Source of the DNA: an uncultured bacterium
GTDB lineage: Bacteria; Patescibacteriota; Minisyncoccia; Phycocordibacterales; PALSA-1337
Assembly (NCBI GenBank): GCA_903868845.1
Contig: CAIPWS010000023.1
Coordinates: forward strand, 1-7,241
Length of the DNA: 7,241 nucleotides
Direction: 5' to 3'
The first letter of the stretch is position 1. Each line of letters opens with the position of its first letter. This document shows, one piece after another, positions 1-5,310 of this stretch. Position numbers and translations under genes: made by a program. The notes under the pieces were generated by a model, which saw nothing but the letters and a program-made list of their open reading frames with translations, was not told where the DNA came from and did no database searches.

Positions 1-847
1 AGAGGCGCTTATAATCGCGGAGATTTTGCAATGTTCCAGAAGTCCAACGAACTCTTTGTTTGTAAAGTTTTGGAATAGTGCGAGGCGAAGATGTGTGGAC
101 GACCGCATCATTTGCACAAACTATTTTGCAGCCGAAGGATTGGAGGCGCATAGCCATTTCCATATCTTCAGTGTTGTGTGCCTTTCTGTAGTTGCCAACT
201 ATATCAAAAACAGATTTTCTAAAGATCGAAAATGGTCCAGGTGTCACATAAAGGGAATTGAGTTCAGCGAGGATACTTCTCCAGAAAACTCCAAGAGTGT
301 ATTCGACTTTCTGCATCTTCTGAACAGGTGTACTTGGCTTGTATATATGCAATGAAGGCACTACAGCCATGACCTCTGTGTCCTTGAATCTTTTTACTAT
401 GCGCAACAATGCATCCGGCTCCACATATGAATCAGCATCTAGACACCCGATAAATTCTGAGTTTGATCTAGAGATGCCGAGGTTGAGGGCTGTGTGTTTG
501 CCACCATTTTCTTTGTGAATGATTTCGACTTGAGGGTTTCCTTTGAATTTGTTTAGTTCGGCGAGTGTGCCGTCTGTAGATCCGTCGTCTATGCCCATGA
601 TGTGCAGTTTTTCCTTCGGATAATCGAGTGATAGGAGGGAATTGATCGTTGCTGAAAGAGTTTTTTGCTCGTTGAAGCAGGGAACTATGATAGTTACATC
701 TGGGAGGTCTGGATGGGTTTGGGGATCAGTTCTGGTGCGTCCGTGAAGTAAATGGCGTCTTCTGACATATGTCACCAGCATAAAGACCTCGAAGTAAAGA
801 GAGAGGAAAAGTATGCACAAAGTTACTATATCTCGCCAAGAAGTCAT
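1..847 (-). CDS. Family 2 glycosyltransferase, processive type, partial (C-terminus off the left edge)
   Basis: My own reverse-strand translation gives 282 residues without a stop. Residues 5-28 form a hydrophobic helix, likely a membrane anchor. A GT-A domain follows from about residue 50 (VTIIVPCFNE). Visible motifs are DDGSTDGT (87-94), DAD (137-139), TED (226-228) and QRVRW (264-268), the D,D,D,QxxRW set of processive GT2 enzymes such as poly-N-acetylglucosamine, hyaluronan and cellulose synthases. Such enzymes polymerise or transfer sugars from nucleotide sugars at the inner membrane face, usually with further helices after QxxRW; those would lie outside the window. The precise substrate cannot be read. 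The ATG at 847 is the first good in-frame start. It has no Shine-Dalgarno, but a TGC-AATACT box lies 7 nt upstream, suggesting a leaderless message. The family is confident, the specificity unknown. Confidence 0.93.
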   Translation of the reverse strand, partial: MTSWRDIVTLCILFLSLYFEVFMLVTYVRRRHLLHGRTRTDPQTHPDLPDVTIIVPCFNEQKTLSATINSLLSLDYPKEKLHIMGIDDGSTDGTLAELNKFKGNPQVEIIHKENGGKHTALNLGISRSNSEFIGCLDADSYVEPDALLRIVKRFKDTEVMAVVPSLHIYKPSTPVQKMQKVEYTLGVFWRSILAELNSLYVTPGPFSIFRKSVFDIVGNYRKAHNTEDMEMAMRLQSFGCKIVCANDAVVHTSSPRTIPKLYKQRVRWTSGTLQNLRDYKRL

Positions 848-854
848 TTTGAAA

Positions 855-863
855 AGTATTGCA
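855..863 (-). promoter_or_regulatory. Candidate extended -10 promoter for the glycosyltransferase, leaderless
   Basis: On the minus strand TGC AATACT is followed by 7 nt and then the ATG at 847. There is no Shine-Dalgarno and no clear -35. If this is the -10 box, transcription would begin at or next to the start codon. Confidence 0.4.
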
Positions 864-913
864 TATTTCGGTGATTTTTGCGAGGTTTGTGGGGTGTTTT
901 TAGACCTTTTGCG

Positions 914-936
914 AAGTGACCATTTTGTGGTCACTT
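914..936. repeat. Perfect 9-bp inverted repeat, 5-nt loop (operator candidate)
   Basis: AAGTGACCA (914-922) and TGGTCACTT (928-936) are exact reverse complements around TTTTG. The palindrome sits about 55 bp upstream of the candidate -10 box of the glycosyltransferase. Neither strand shows a T-run after it, so a protein-binding site fits better than a terminator. This is inference. Confidence 0.5.
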
Positions 937-1065
937 TCACGGAGGTGCTCAGGGAGATGTGTCTGAGCTGACGTTGTGAAGGCAGGTCTGATATGTCTCG
1001 TGTGCATGCCAGCAGAATGGTTGAGGCGAGCGGATGATGGTGTCGTTTCAAATGTGGGTTTATAC
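937..1065. other. Gene-free stretch between glycosyltransferase and insertion sequence
   Basis: The whole interval 848-1220 has no convincing gene. The best minus-strand frame (1007-900, 35 codons) lacks a ribosome site or a recognisable product. Apart from the inverted repeats listed separately, I see nothing identifiable here. No remnant of the gene cut by the insertion sequence was recognised on this side. Confidence 0.5.
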
Positions 1066-1115
1066 ACATCTATAAACAAGAATGGCTCAACAGGGCGATT
1101 CTAGTTTATAGATGT
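1066..1115 (+). repeat. Long stem-loop with GCTC-AACA-GGGC cap
   Basis: The arms 1066-1083 and 1098-1115 are complementary at 17 of 18 positions (ATCTATAAAC against GTTTATAGAT at the base). The 14-nt middle folds further as GCTC (1085-1088), AACA, GGGC (1093-1096), needing one U-G wobble that is available only in plus-strand RNA. A near-palindrome ACAAG-N-GTAC-N-CTTGT follows at 1118-1133. It could be a small RNA, a mobile repeat or a protein-binding site. A similar cap occurs at 2552-2584 and 4569-4591. Confidence 0.55.
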
Positions 1116-1220
1116 TGACAAGGGTACACTTGTGCAAAGCTAAGTGGTCGTTTTTAAAAACATTTGTCACCCCTGCCGGCACACACTATTTACATGTATA
1201 TGGAAATTGAGCCCTCGGAT

Positions 1221-1246
1221 GGAGACGTGCCCCCTCACGTCCCACC
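1221..1246 (+). repeat. Left terminal inverted repeat of the IS (26 bp)
   Basis: It begins GGAGACGTGC and ends CGTCCCACC, and is the exact reverse complement of 2177-2202. Inside it, GACGTG and CACGTC (6 nt apart) form a second, shorter palindrome, so each end can fold on itself. Confidence 0.93.
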
Positions 1247-1263
1247 AATATATTGCTAAATAT

Positions 1264-1272
1264 TGCTAGAAT
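1264..1272 (+). promoter_or_regulatory. Candidate extended -10 promoter for the transposase, leaderless
   Basis: TGC TAGAAT matches the extended -10 pattern and is followed by exactly 6 nt and the ATG at 1279. The motif region is a tandem near-repeat (TATTGCTAAA, TATTGCTAGA, 1251-1270). No Shine-Dalgarno is present. Confidence 0.4.
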
Positions 1273-1278
1273 GTTGGT

Positions 1279-2157
1279 ATGTCTAAGTTTTCTAAATATG
1301 GGATACGCGAATTAAGCCGTGATTTTCCGACGAACAAAGCGTGCCTTGAATTCGTGTTCAATGCAGTACATGATAAACGATGTTCTTGTGGCGGTGTATT
1401 CTCTTTGAGAAGGAACAAAAAATGCTTTCGTTGTGGTAGATGTAAACACGAACTCTCTCCACTTAAAGGCACAATCTTTGAGAAGTCGAGAACCCCTTTG
1501 ATACTATGGTTTCATGCTATGCTCTTGTTTTCAAATGCTAAAAGTGGCATATCTGCCATGGAAATGAAGAGGAACCTCTCTGTTACAAGGAAATGTGCTT
1601 GGAGAATACTTTCTCTTTTAAGATCCTCGCTTGTACAAGGTACAAAAAAGCTTTCTGGCATTGTTGAAGCGGATCAGACGTATCTTGGTGGAAGAACACG
1701 AGGAAAAAGCATGAGTGAGGCCTTTAAAGCAAAATCATTGGCCATGGCAGCAATTGAGAGACATGGAGAAGTGAGAGTAAAAGTAATTGAGAACAAGGGT
1801 AAGGTCTCAACAGGAAGATTTGTCACAGATCACGTTGAACGCCTTGGTACCCGCTTCATGACAGATGAAGACCCTGGGTATATCGATACTGACAAGCTAT
1901 ATGAAACCTATATGGTCAATCATACAAAAAAGGAGTATGTTCGAGGAGATGTACACGTAAACACAGTCGAATCATTTTGGGCACATGTTAAGAGATGCCT
2001 TAAAGGGACTTACAAGAGTGTTTCAAAGAAGCATATCCAGTCTTACCTAAACGCTTTCGCCTTTCATTACAACAACGCACACAACGACAGGTTGCGATTT
2101 GAGCTTCTGCTCCAGCTCGTATTACTTTCCGGAGCAAAGACAAGAACTGATTCCTAA
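1279..2157 (+). CDS. IS1595-family transposase
   Basis: This 292-residue DDE transposase would cut and join the ends of its own element. An N-terminal zinc ribbon is visible (C35, C37, C52, C55, with an extra C49), as in the Zn_Tnp_IS1595 domain. The catalytic core follows: D132 in VEADQTYLGGR, D196 in MTDEDPGY, and E231 in HVNTVESFWAHVKR, then the family's GTYKSVSKKHIQSYLNAFAFHYNN block (243-266). All three acidic residues are present and the frame is unbroken, so the enzyme looks functional. The ATG at 1279 is chosen because family N-termini begin near there and a -10-like box lies 6 nt upstream; an ATG at 1271 is out of frame. It is the only gene inside the terminal repeats. Confidence 0.95.
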   Translation: MSKFSKYGIRELSRDFPTNKACLEFVFNAVHDKRCSCGGVFSLRRNKKCFRCGRCKHELSPLKGTIFEKSRTPLILWFHAMLLFSNAKSGISAMEMKRNLSVTRKCAWRILSLLRSSLVQGTKKLSGIVEADQTYLGGRTRGKSMSEAFKAKSLAMAAIERHGEVRVKVIENKGKVSTGRFVTDHVERLGTRFMTDEDPGYIDTDKLYETYMVNHTKKEYVRGDVHVNTVESFWAHVKRCLKGTYKSVSKKHIQSYLNAFAFHYNNAHNDRLRFELLLQLVLLSGAKTRTDS

Positions 2158-2173
2158 TCATTCAAAGAGTATA

Positions 2174-2344
2174 TCAGGTGGGACGTGAGGGGGCACGTCT
2201 CCCGCGAAGGACTGCCAGAAGACCACGAACCAGTTCCGGACTTTCCGCAAACTTGTTGAGTTCAAGCGGGGTGCCGTTTTCATCGGCAACTGCGCCACAA
2301 ACTTTTGCACCAAGTCCCGCACTGAATGTATTTCGATCGCTCAT
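2174..2344 (-). pseudogene. 5' fragment of an unknown gene truncated by the insertion sequence
   Basis: From the ATG at 2344 the native part runs 47 codons to 2203 (begins MSDRNTFSAGLGAKVCGAVA, ends LLAVLR). It then reads 8 codons into the IS end and stops at 2176-2174, making a 56-residue chimera. The start is well supported: AAAGGAG (2357-2351) lies 6 nt upstream, the only clear Shine-Dalgarno in the window. I do not recognise the family with confidence; the style recalls short hypothetical proteins of Parcubacteria. No matching 3' half is seen left of the IS, so the rest was probably lost. The promoter and leader are intact, so the stub may still be transcribed. Confidence 0.7.
2177..2202 (-). 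repeat. Right terminal inverted repeat of the IS (26 bp)
   Basis: It begins GGTGGGACGTG and ends CACGTCTCC, a perfect 26/26 match to the reverse complement of the left end. It starts 20 bp after the transposase stop and abuts the truncated minus-strand gene at 2203. Confidence 0.93.
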
Positions 2345-2512
2345 TTCTAGCTCCTTTCATGACTATCCTTTCGGACATTGTCATGCGTTGTTGTGCTGTT
2401 GCTCGTAACGAGCTTTTCGGCTAACCTGCACGGTTTCGCCACAGCACACAAAGGCCATGTTGAGCCACTATGTGCTGAGGCGAATGCAACTGACTATCAA
2501 AGAACTTTATAC
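2345..2512 (-). promoter_or_regulatory. Structured 5' leader RNA, riboswitch-like, upstream of the truncated gene
   Basis: From the predicted start near 2512 to the ATG, the RNA can form a three-way junction. P1 is TGTGCTGT (2448-2441) with ACAGCACA (2399-2392). P2 is GGC..AACC (2440-2432) with GGTT.GCC (2426-2419). P3 is GCTCG-TTA-CGAGC (2413-2401). A fourth hairpin, CATGAC (2385-2380) with GTCATG (2363-2358), has an inner TCC-GAAA-GGA tip and ends directly before the Shine-Dalgarno. An upstream CAGCACA (2477-2471) offers an alternative partner for the 5' strand of P1. No known riboswitch class was recognised. The pairings are exact in the sequence; regulatory function is inferred. Confidence 0.5.
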
Positions 2513-2518
2513 ATTCAT

Positions 2519-2546
2519 ATTATATCACCTTTTACACTTATGTCAA
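2519..2546 (-). promoter_or_regulatory. Consensus sigma-70 promoter of the truncated gene
   Basis: On the minus strand TTGACA (2546-2541) and TATAAT (2524-2519) are both perfect consensus hexamers, separated by 16 bp. Transcription would start near 2512, giving a leader of about 168 nt. It is the only promoter in the window with both boxes perfect. Confidence 0.82.
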
Positions 2547-2551
2547 TGGCA

Positions 2552-2584
2552 CTATAATTGGCTCAACAGAGCTATCTATTATAG
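2552..2584 (+). repeat. Stem-loop with GCTC-AACA-GAGC cap
   Basis: CTATAAT (2552-2558) pairs with ATTATAG (2578-2584). The inner TGGCTC-AACA-GAGCTA adds six pairs, leaving a 3-nt bulge (2575-2577). It overlaps the last codons and stop of the EamA gene on the other strand and could act at that gene's 3' end, though no T-run follows. Cap and AT-rich flanks resemble the stem-loop at 1066-1115. Confidence 0.5.
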
Positions 2585-3006
2585 AAATAGATTATTCCAA
2601 CTCCCAAGAAAACCAATACCCCCCCTATTATCGTACTTAAATTGAGCTGATTTTCTTTATATAAAACATAAGCGGTGATAGCAATAAATATCGGGTATGA
2701 TATTTCGATTAGACCAGCGAGAGTTGCATTTTTTGAACTAATTGAAAAACCGATAAATAGTTCGGCAATTATCAAAGTAACAGTGCCTGCAATTACTAAT
2801 ATGAACAGACCTTTATTGGTGATAATTTGTTGAACATCTGTTTTTAAATTACCGGTAAAGTACGACACTATGAACAATACAATAAACGCGAAAAAAGACG
2901 TTATGGCTAAAGAAGTTATAACAGAAACTTTTTCATATATCTTCTCGTCGAGAACATATGTCAGTCCCCAAAAAAGTGATGCTGATAATGCAAAAATAAC
3001 CCACAT
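2572..3006 (-). CDS. Small EamA-domain (DMT superfamily) membrane transporter
   Basis: The 144-residue, very hydrophobic protein has about five helices (roughly 2-20, 29-50, 67-87, 93-115, 122-142). Typical EamA features are FALSASLFWGLTYVLDEKI at the N-terminus and AGLIEISYPIFIAITAYVLYKE followed by GGVLVFLGVGIIYFYNR at the end. Most DMT exporters carry two EamA repeats (about 300 residues). A single-repeat protein of this size is expected to pair up, as small multidrug-resistance proteins do. The substrate cannot be predicted. The ATG at 3006 lacks a Shine-Dalgarno, but TATACT (3018-3013) lies 6 nt upstream, suggesting a leaderless message. The gene is divergent from the serine recombinase and AT-richer than its neighbours. 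Confidence 0.85.
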   Translation of the reverse strand: MWVIFALSASLFWGLTYVLDEKIYEKVSVITSLAITSFFAFIVLFIVSYFTGNLKTDVQQIITNKGLFILVIAGTVTLIIAELFIGFSISSKNATLAGLIEISYPIFIAITAYVLYKENQLNLSTIIGGVLVFLGVGIIYFYNR

Positions 3007-3012
3007 AACAAA

Positions 3013-3018
3013 AGTATA
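3013..3018 (-). promoter_or_regulatory. Candidate -10 box of the EamA gene, leaderless
   Basis: TATACT on the minus strand is followed by TTTGTT and then the ATG at 3006. No convincing -35 and no ribosome site are seen. Confidence 0.4.
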
Positions 3019-3057
3019 TTAGGTCTAAGATAAAAAAGCCACATACAGCTTACTAAC

Positions 3058-3082
3058 TCCGAGGCATCCTAGACTCCTCGGA
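3058..3082. repeat. 7-bp inverted repeat just upstream of the recombinase
   Basis: TCCGAGG (3058-3064) and CCTCGGA (3076-3082) are exact inverted copies around 11 nt. They end 7 bp before the GTG start of the recombinase. An operator or a recombination site for that protein is possible, but nothing in the window proves either. Confidence 0.35.
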
Positions 3083-3088
3083 TGGGTT

Positions 3089-4453
3089 GTGTCATCCCTT
3101 GAGTATATGACCTATGCAACACAAGCGCCCGTGGGCACTGCGGCCAAAGTAGCAGTCCCTGTAAAGCTAATTTACTGTCTTTACGCAAGAAAAAGTACGG
3201 AACAGGAGGACAAACAAGTTCTATCCATTGACTCCCAGATCAAAGAGATGGAGAAAATGGCGACAGCAGACAATCTTGAGATCGTGGTGATGAAAAAAGA
3301 ATCTCATTCTGCTAAGGAAGCTGGGCAACGACCCGTTTTCAACGAGATTGTCGAGGAACTTAAGCAAGGTAAATTCAATGGAATACTAACGTGGGCGCCT
3401 GACCGTATCGCTCGCAATGCTGGGGATCTTGGTAGAATTGTCGATCTCATGGATCAGAAGAAGCTCTTGGAGATACGAACCTATGGTCAAAAATTCATGA
3501 ATACGCCAAATGACAAGTTCATGTTGATGATCCTTGGTTCACAAGCCAAGCTCGAGAATGATAACAAGGTGATTAATGTGAAACGCGGATTAAGATCAAG
3601 GGCGGCAATGGGGTTGAAGCCTTCCCTAGCGCTTACTGGATACCTCAACAGCAAAAACAAAGACGAAAAATGTCAGGTAATCGTAGATCCGATGCGAGCG
3701 CCTATAATCAAGAAAGTATTTGAGAAGGTGGCATATGAAAACTATTCTGGTAGACAGGTATATAAATGGCTAAAAGAACTCAACTTTAAAACAAGAACTG
3801 GTAAATTATTAGCTCTCGGTAATATTTATCGCCTTCTACGTAGACCTTTCTACTATGGCGTATTTGAATACCCAATGGGTAGTGGTGAATGGTATAACGG
3901 TAAACATGTGCCACTCATAACCAAAGAGTTATTTGATATTGTGCAAGAAAAAATAAAGACTGATAAAAAGAAAATGTATGGCCGAGAGTTTATGTTCACT
4001 AGAATGCTTACCTGTGGTTATTGTGGCTCTGGGATTACGGCCGAAGAAAAGGTTAAAGAGTTGAAAACTGGTGAAACACGCGGTTATGTCTACTATAGAT
4101 GTACCGGTGTGAAAGATCGAGACTGCCCTAACGAGCCAGTAAATGAGGCCGCCCTGATAGATGAGATATTACTAATAATAGACAAGATGAATCTAGATAA
4201 AAGCGAGCTCCGACAGAAACTCGAGAAGGAAGTTAAAAGGTTTACCATATTCCAGTCAGGTGTTTTAAAACAAGATCCAATGCAATCAAGAAAAGATCTC
4301 GATGTAAGTATCAAGACATTTACAAAATACCTTCTTCAAAATGGACTATTGATTGAAAAGCGAGAAGTACTGTCGTGTATAAAAAGTAAGATCATTCTTA
4401 AGGACAAAAAACTTGAGCTAACCAAATCAACCGACACCGGAGAAACAAAGTAA
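3089..4453 (+). CDS. Large serine recombinase (resolvase/integrase type)
   Basis: The 454-residue protein catalyses site-specific DNA strand exchange through a serine nucleophile. The resolvase domain shows YARKSTEQ with R34 and S36, then VLSIDSQI, and the second arginine cluster PDRIARN (R106, R109) before the long helix GSQAKLENDNKVINVKRGLR. A Recombinase domain spans about 180-290 (RRPFYYGVF at 251-259). A zinc ribbon follows with C309, C312, C338 and C346. A charged C-terminal region (350-450) ends the protein. The length and style match recombinases common in CPR genomes. The start is GTG at 3089; the in-frame ATG at 3107 is an equally possible start and no Shine-Dalgarno decides. The gene ends 158 bp from the 3' end of a tRNA-Gly, a common place for integrases. 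It appears intact. Confidence 0.93.
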   Translation: MSSLEYMTYATQAPVGTAAKVAVPVKLIYCLYARKSTEQEDKQVLSIDSQIKEMEKMATADNLEIVVMKKESHSAKEAGQRPVFNEIVEELKQGKFNGILTWAPDRIARNAGDLGRIVDLMDQKKLLEIRTYGQKFMNTPNDKFMLMILGSQAKLENDNKVINVKRGLRSRAAMGLKPSLALTGYLNSKNKDEKCQVIVDPMRAPIIKKVFEKVAYENYSGRQVYKWLKELNFKTRTGKLLALGNIYRLLRRPFYYGVFEYPMGSGEWYNGKHVPLITKELFDIVQEKIKTDKKKMYGREFMFTRMLTCGYCGSGITAEEKVKELKTGETRGYVYYRCTGVKDRDCPNEPVNEAALIDEILLIIDKMNLDKSELRQKLEKEVKRFTIFQSGVLKQDPMQSRKDLDVSIKTFTKYLLQNGLLIEKREVLSCIKSKIILKDKKLELTKSTDTGETK

Positions 4454-4611
4454 CTGGAAAAATATACTACCACAAAACAACTTCGGCGTTTTATGGAGCA
4501 GAGAATCGGACTGAAAATACGGCTCACATACTCACTAAAATTTTTGACGCATCGGGGTCTCGGACTACGCAATGGCTCTGTTAAGCCATGCATCAGCGTC
4601 GACCTTGGTTG
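4454..4611. other. Spacer between recombinase and tRNA-Gly
   Basis: It holds no gene. It contains the stem-loop at 4569-4591 and GACGC (4544-4548) against GCGTC (4596-4600), a weak larger inverted pair around it. No clear direct repeat of this spacer was found near the start of the recombinase, so attachment sites are not defined here. Confidence 0.4.
4569..4591 (-). repeat. Stem-loop with GCTT-AACA-GAGC cap
   Basis: Read on the minus strand, GC-ATGGCTT, AACA and GAGCCAT-T-GC form a 9-bp stem with one bulge and one U-G wobble that works only in minus-strand RNA. It lies about 20 nt beyond the 3' end of tRNA-Gly(TCC). A weak terminator or processing signal is possible, though there is no adjacent T-run. 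Confidence 0.5.
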
Positions 4612-4682
4612 TGCGGGATGGGAGAATCGAACTCCCAACCACAGTTTGGAAAACTGTTATTTTACCATTAAACTAATCCCGC
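4612..4682 (-). tRNA. tRNA-Gly, anticodon TCC
   Basis: A 71-nt cloverleaf: acceptor GCGGGAT (5' end at 4682) pairs with ATCCCGC, anticodon stem ACAGT/ACTGT encloses TTTCCAA (anticodon TCC), and the T-arm is GGGAGTTCGATTCTCCC. The discriminator is A. The genome continues CAACC, so CCA is not encoded. It lies 37 nt downstream of the two-helix membrane gene on the same strand. TGC TAGTAT (4702-4694) ends 11 nt before the tRNA and may be its own promoter. Confidence 0.95.
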
Positions 4683-4693
4683 ATGGACAATTT

Positions 4694-4702
4694 ATACTAG
4701 CA
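4694..4702 (-). promoter_or_regulatory. Candidate extended -10 for tRNA-Gly(TCC)
   Basis: TGC TAGTAT on the minus strand would place the transcript start a few nucleotides before the mature tRNA 5' end. No -35 was found. Read-through from the upstream gene is the alternative. Confidence 0.3.
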
Positions 4703-4719
4703 AATCATTTGTATATTCT

Positions 4720-5178
4720 CTAGGCCTTCTTCTCTGTTGGATGATGCGCCGCCTGTTCCATCTCCACAACCTTTTCTATCTCGTCTACTTCCTTCTTTAT
4801 ATCCTTGATTGCAGATCTCATACTTTTCAACTCGGCCTCTTCTTCCTCAACATCCTTCTCTGTTTTCTCTGTTGTCTTTTTTTGTCTTCTAAGCCCACTC
4901 ATGAGAATTGTATCCCCTATAAAATACGAAACGAACAAACCCGTCATCAACAAAACTATAGTTGTGATAATGAGACTATTTGGCTCATAGAAAATCCATC
5001 CAAGAAAACCGCCCTGCGTCTGAAGTATATCAGCAGTGTGCCAGACACCTCTCCAAAACAAGACTATTGCAACTCCGCCAATAAATGTATACACGATAGG
5101 ATAGCGGCTCAGATGCTCACGAACGTTGTCCTCGAGCTTATCGAAGAATAGCACTATTTTTTTGATCAAATCTATCAT
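4720..5178 (-). CDS. Two-helix membrane protein with cytoplasmic coiled coil, function unknown
   Basis: The 152-residue protein has an amphipathic N-terminus, a first helix at about 28-47 (includes FIGGVAIVLFWRGVWHTAD), a second at about 68-92, and a strongly charged C-terminal segment (97-143, rich in E and K) that looks like a coiled coil. I recall similar hypothetical proteins in Parcubacteria but no assigned function. The open frame could extend back to 5232, but that part lies inside tRNA-Pro, so the ATG at 5178 is the real start. It is only 4 nt from the tRNA 3' end, leaving no room for a ribosome site. The gene is probably cotranscribed with tRNA-Pro and freed by tRNA processing. It may anchor or sense something at the membrane; this is a guess. 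Confidence 0.82.
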   Translation of the reverse strand: MIDLIKKIVLFFDKLEDNVREHLSRYPIVYTFIGGVAIVLFWRGVWHTADILQTQGGFLGWIFYEPNSLIITTIVLLMTGLFVSYFIGDTILMSGLRRQKKTTEKTEKDVEEEEAELKSMRSAIKDIKKEVDEIEKVVEMEQAAHHPTEKKA

Positions 5179-5182
5179 ATTG

Positions 5183-5255
5183 TCGGGGCGCCGGGATTCG
5201 AACCCGGAGTCACCTCTTCCCAAAAGAGGCATGTTAGCCGTTACACCACGCCCCG
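5183..5255 (-). tRNA. tRNA-Pro, anticodon TGG
   Basis: A 73-nt cloverleaf: acceptor CGGGGCG pairs with CGCCCCG, anticodon stem CCTCT/AGAGG encloses TTTGGGA (anticodon TGG), and the T-arm is CCGGGTTCGAATCCCGG. The discriminator is A and the trailer is CAAT, immediately followed by the ATG of the membrane protein, so CCA is not encoded. The candidate promoter is TGC TACGAT at 5319-5311. Confidence 0.95.
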
Positions 5256-5310
5256 ATAATTACAAATAACTTTCATACTCCCCTTCCTTACAATTCTTTT
5301 CCGTCGCATT

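Larger units (their letters stand above)
1221..2202 (+). mobile_element. IS1595-family insertion sequence, complete, 982 bp
   Basis: A single IS1595-type transposase gene lies between perfect 26-bp terminal inverted repeats (1221-1246 and 2177-2202). The length and one-gene layout fit the simple members of the IS1595 family. That family normally leaves an 8-bp target duplication, but the flanking octamers CCTCGGAT (left) and CGCGAAGG (right) do not match. A later deletion or recombination between two IS copies is therefore likely. The right end interrupts a minus-strand gene that begins at 2344. The intact transposase frame and identical ends point to a recently active copy. Confidence 0.9.

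Noticed and set aside
26..355. Plus-strand 109-codon open frame
   Set aside because: It lies antisense inside the glycosyltransferase gene, whose motifs are unmistakable; the product has no recognisable feature.
900..1007. Minus-strand 35-codon frame in the left intergenic region
   Set aside because: It has no ribosome site or -10 box at the leaderless distance and no recognisable composition; it crosses the palindrome at 914-936.
2358..2385. Hammerhead ribozyme suggested by TCC-GAAA-GGA in the leader
   Set aside because: The CTGATGA core and the cleavage-site context are absent; only the tip looks similar.
2178..2408. Plus-strand 76-codon frame
   Set aside because: It starts inside the IS end and is antisense to the truncated gene, whose own start has a strong Shine-Dalgarno.
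1213..3085. Shared 10-mer CCTCGGATGG at 1213-1222 and 3076-3085 as a direct repeat or attachment pair
   Set aside because: About 25 shared 10-mers are expected by chance in a window of this size, and the match does not extend.
5179..5232. Longer start (5232) for the two-helix membrane protein
   Set aside because: The extra codons are the antiparallel halves of the tRNA-Pro gene, not protein-coding sequence.
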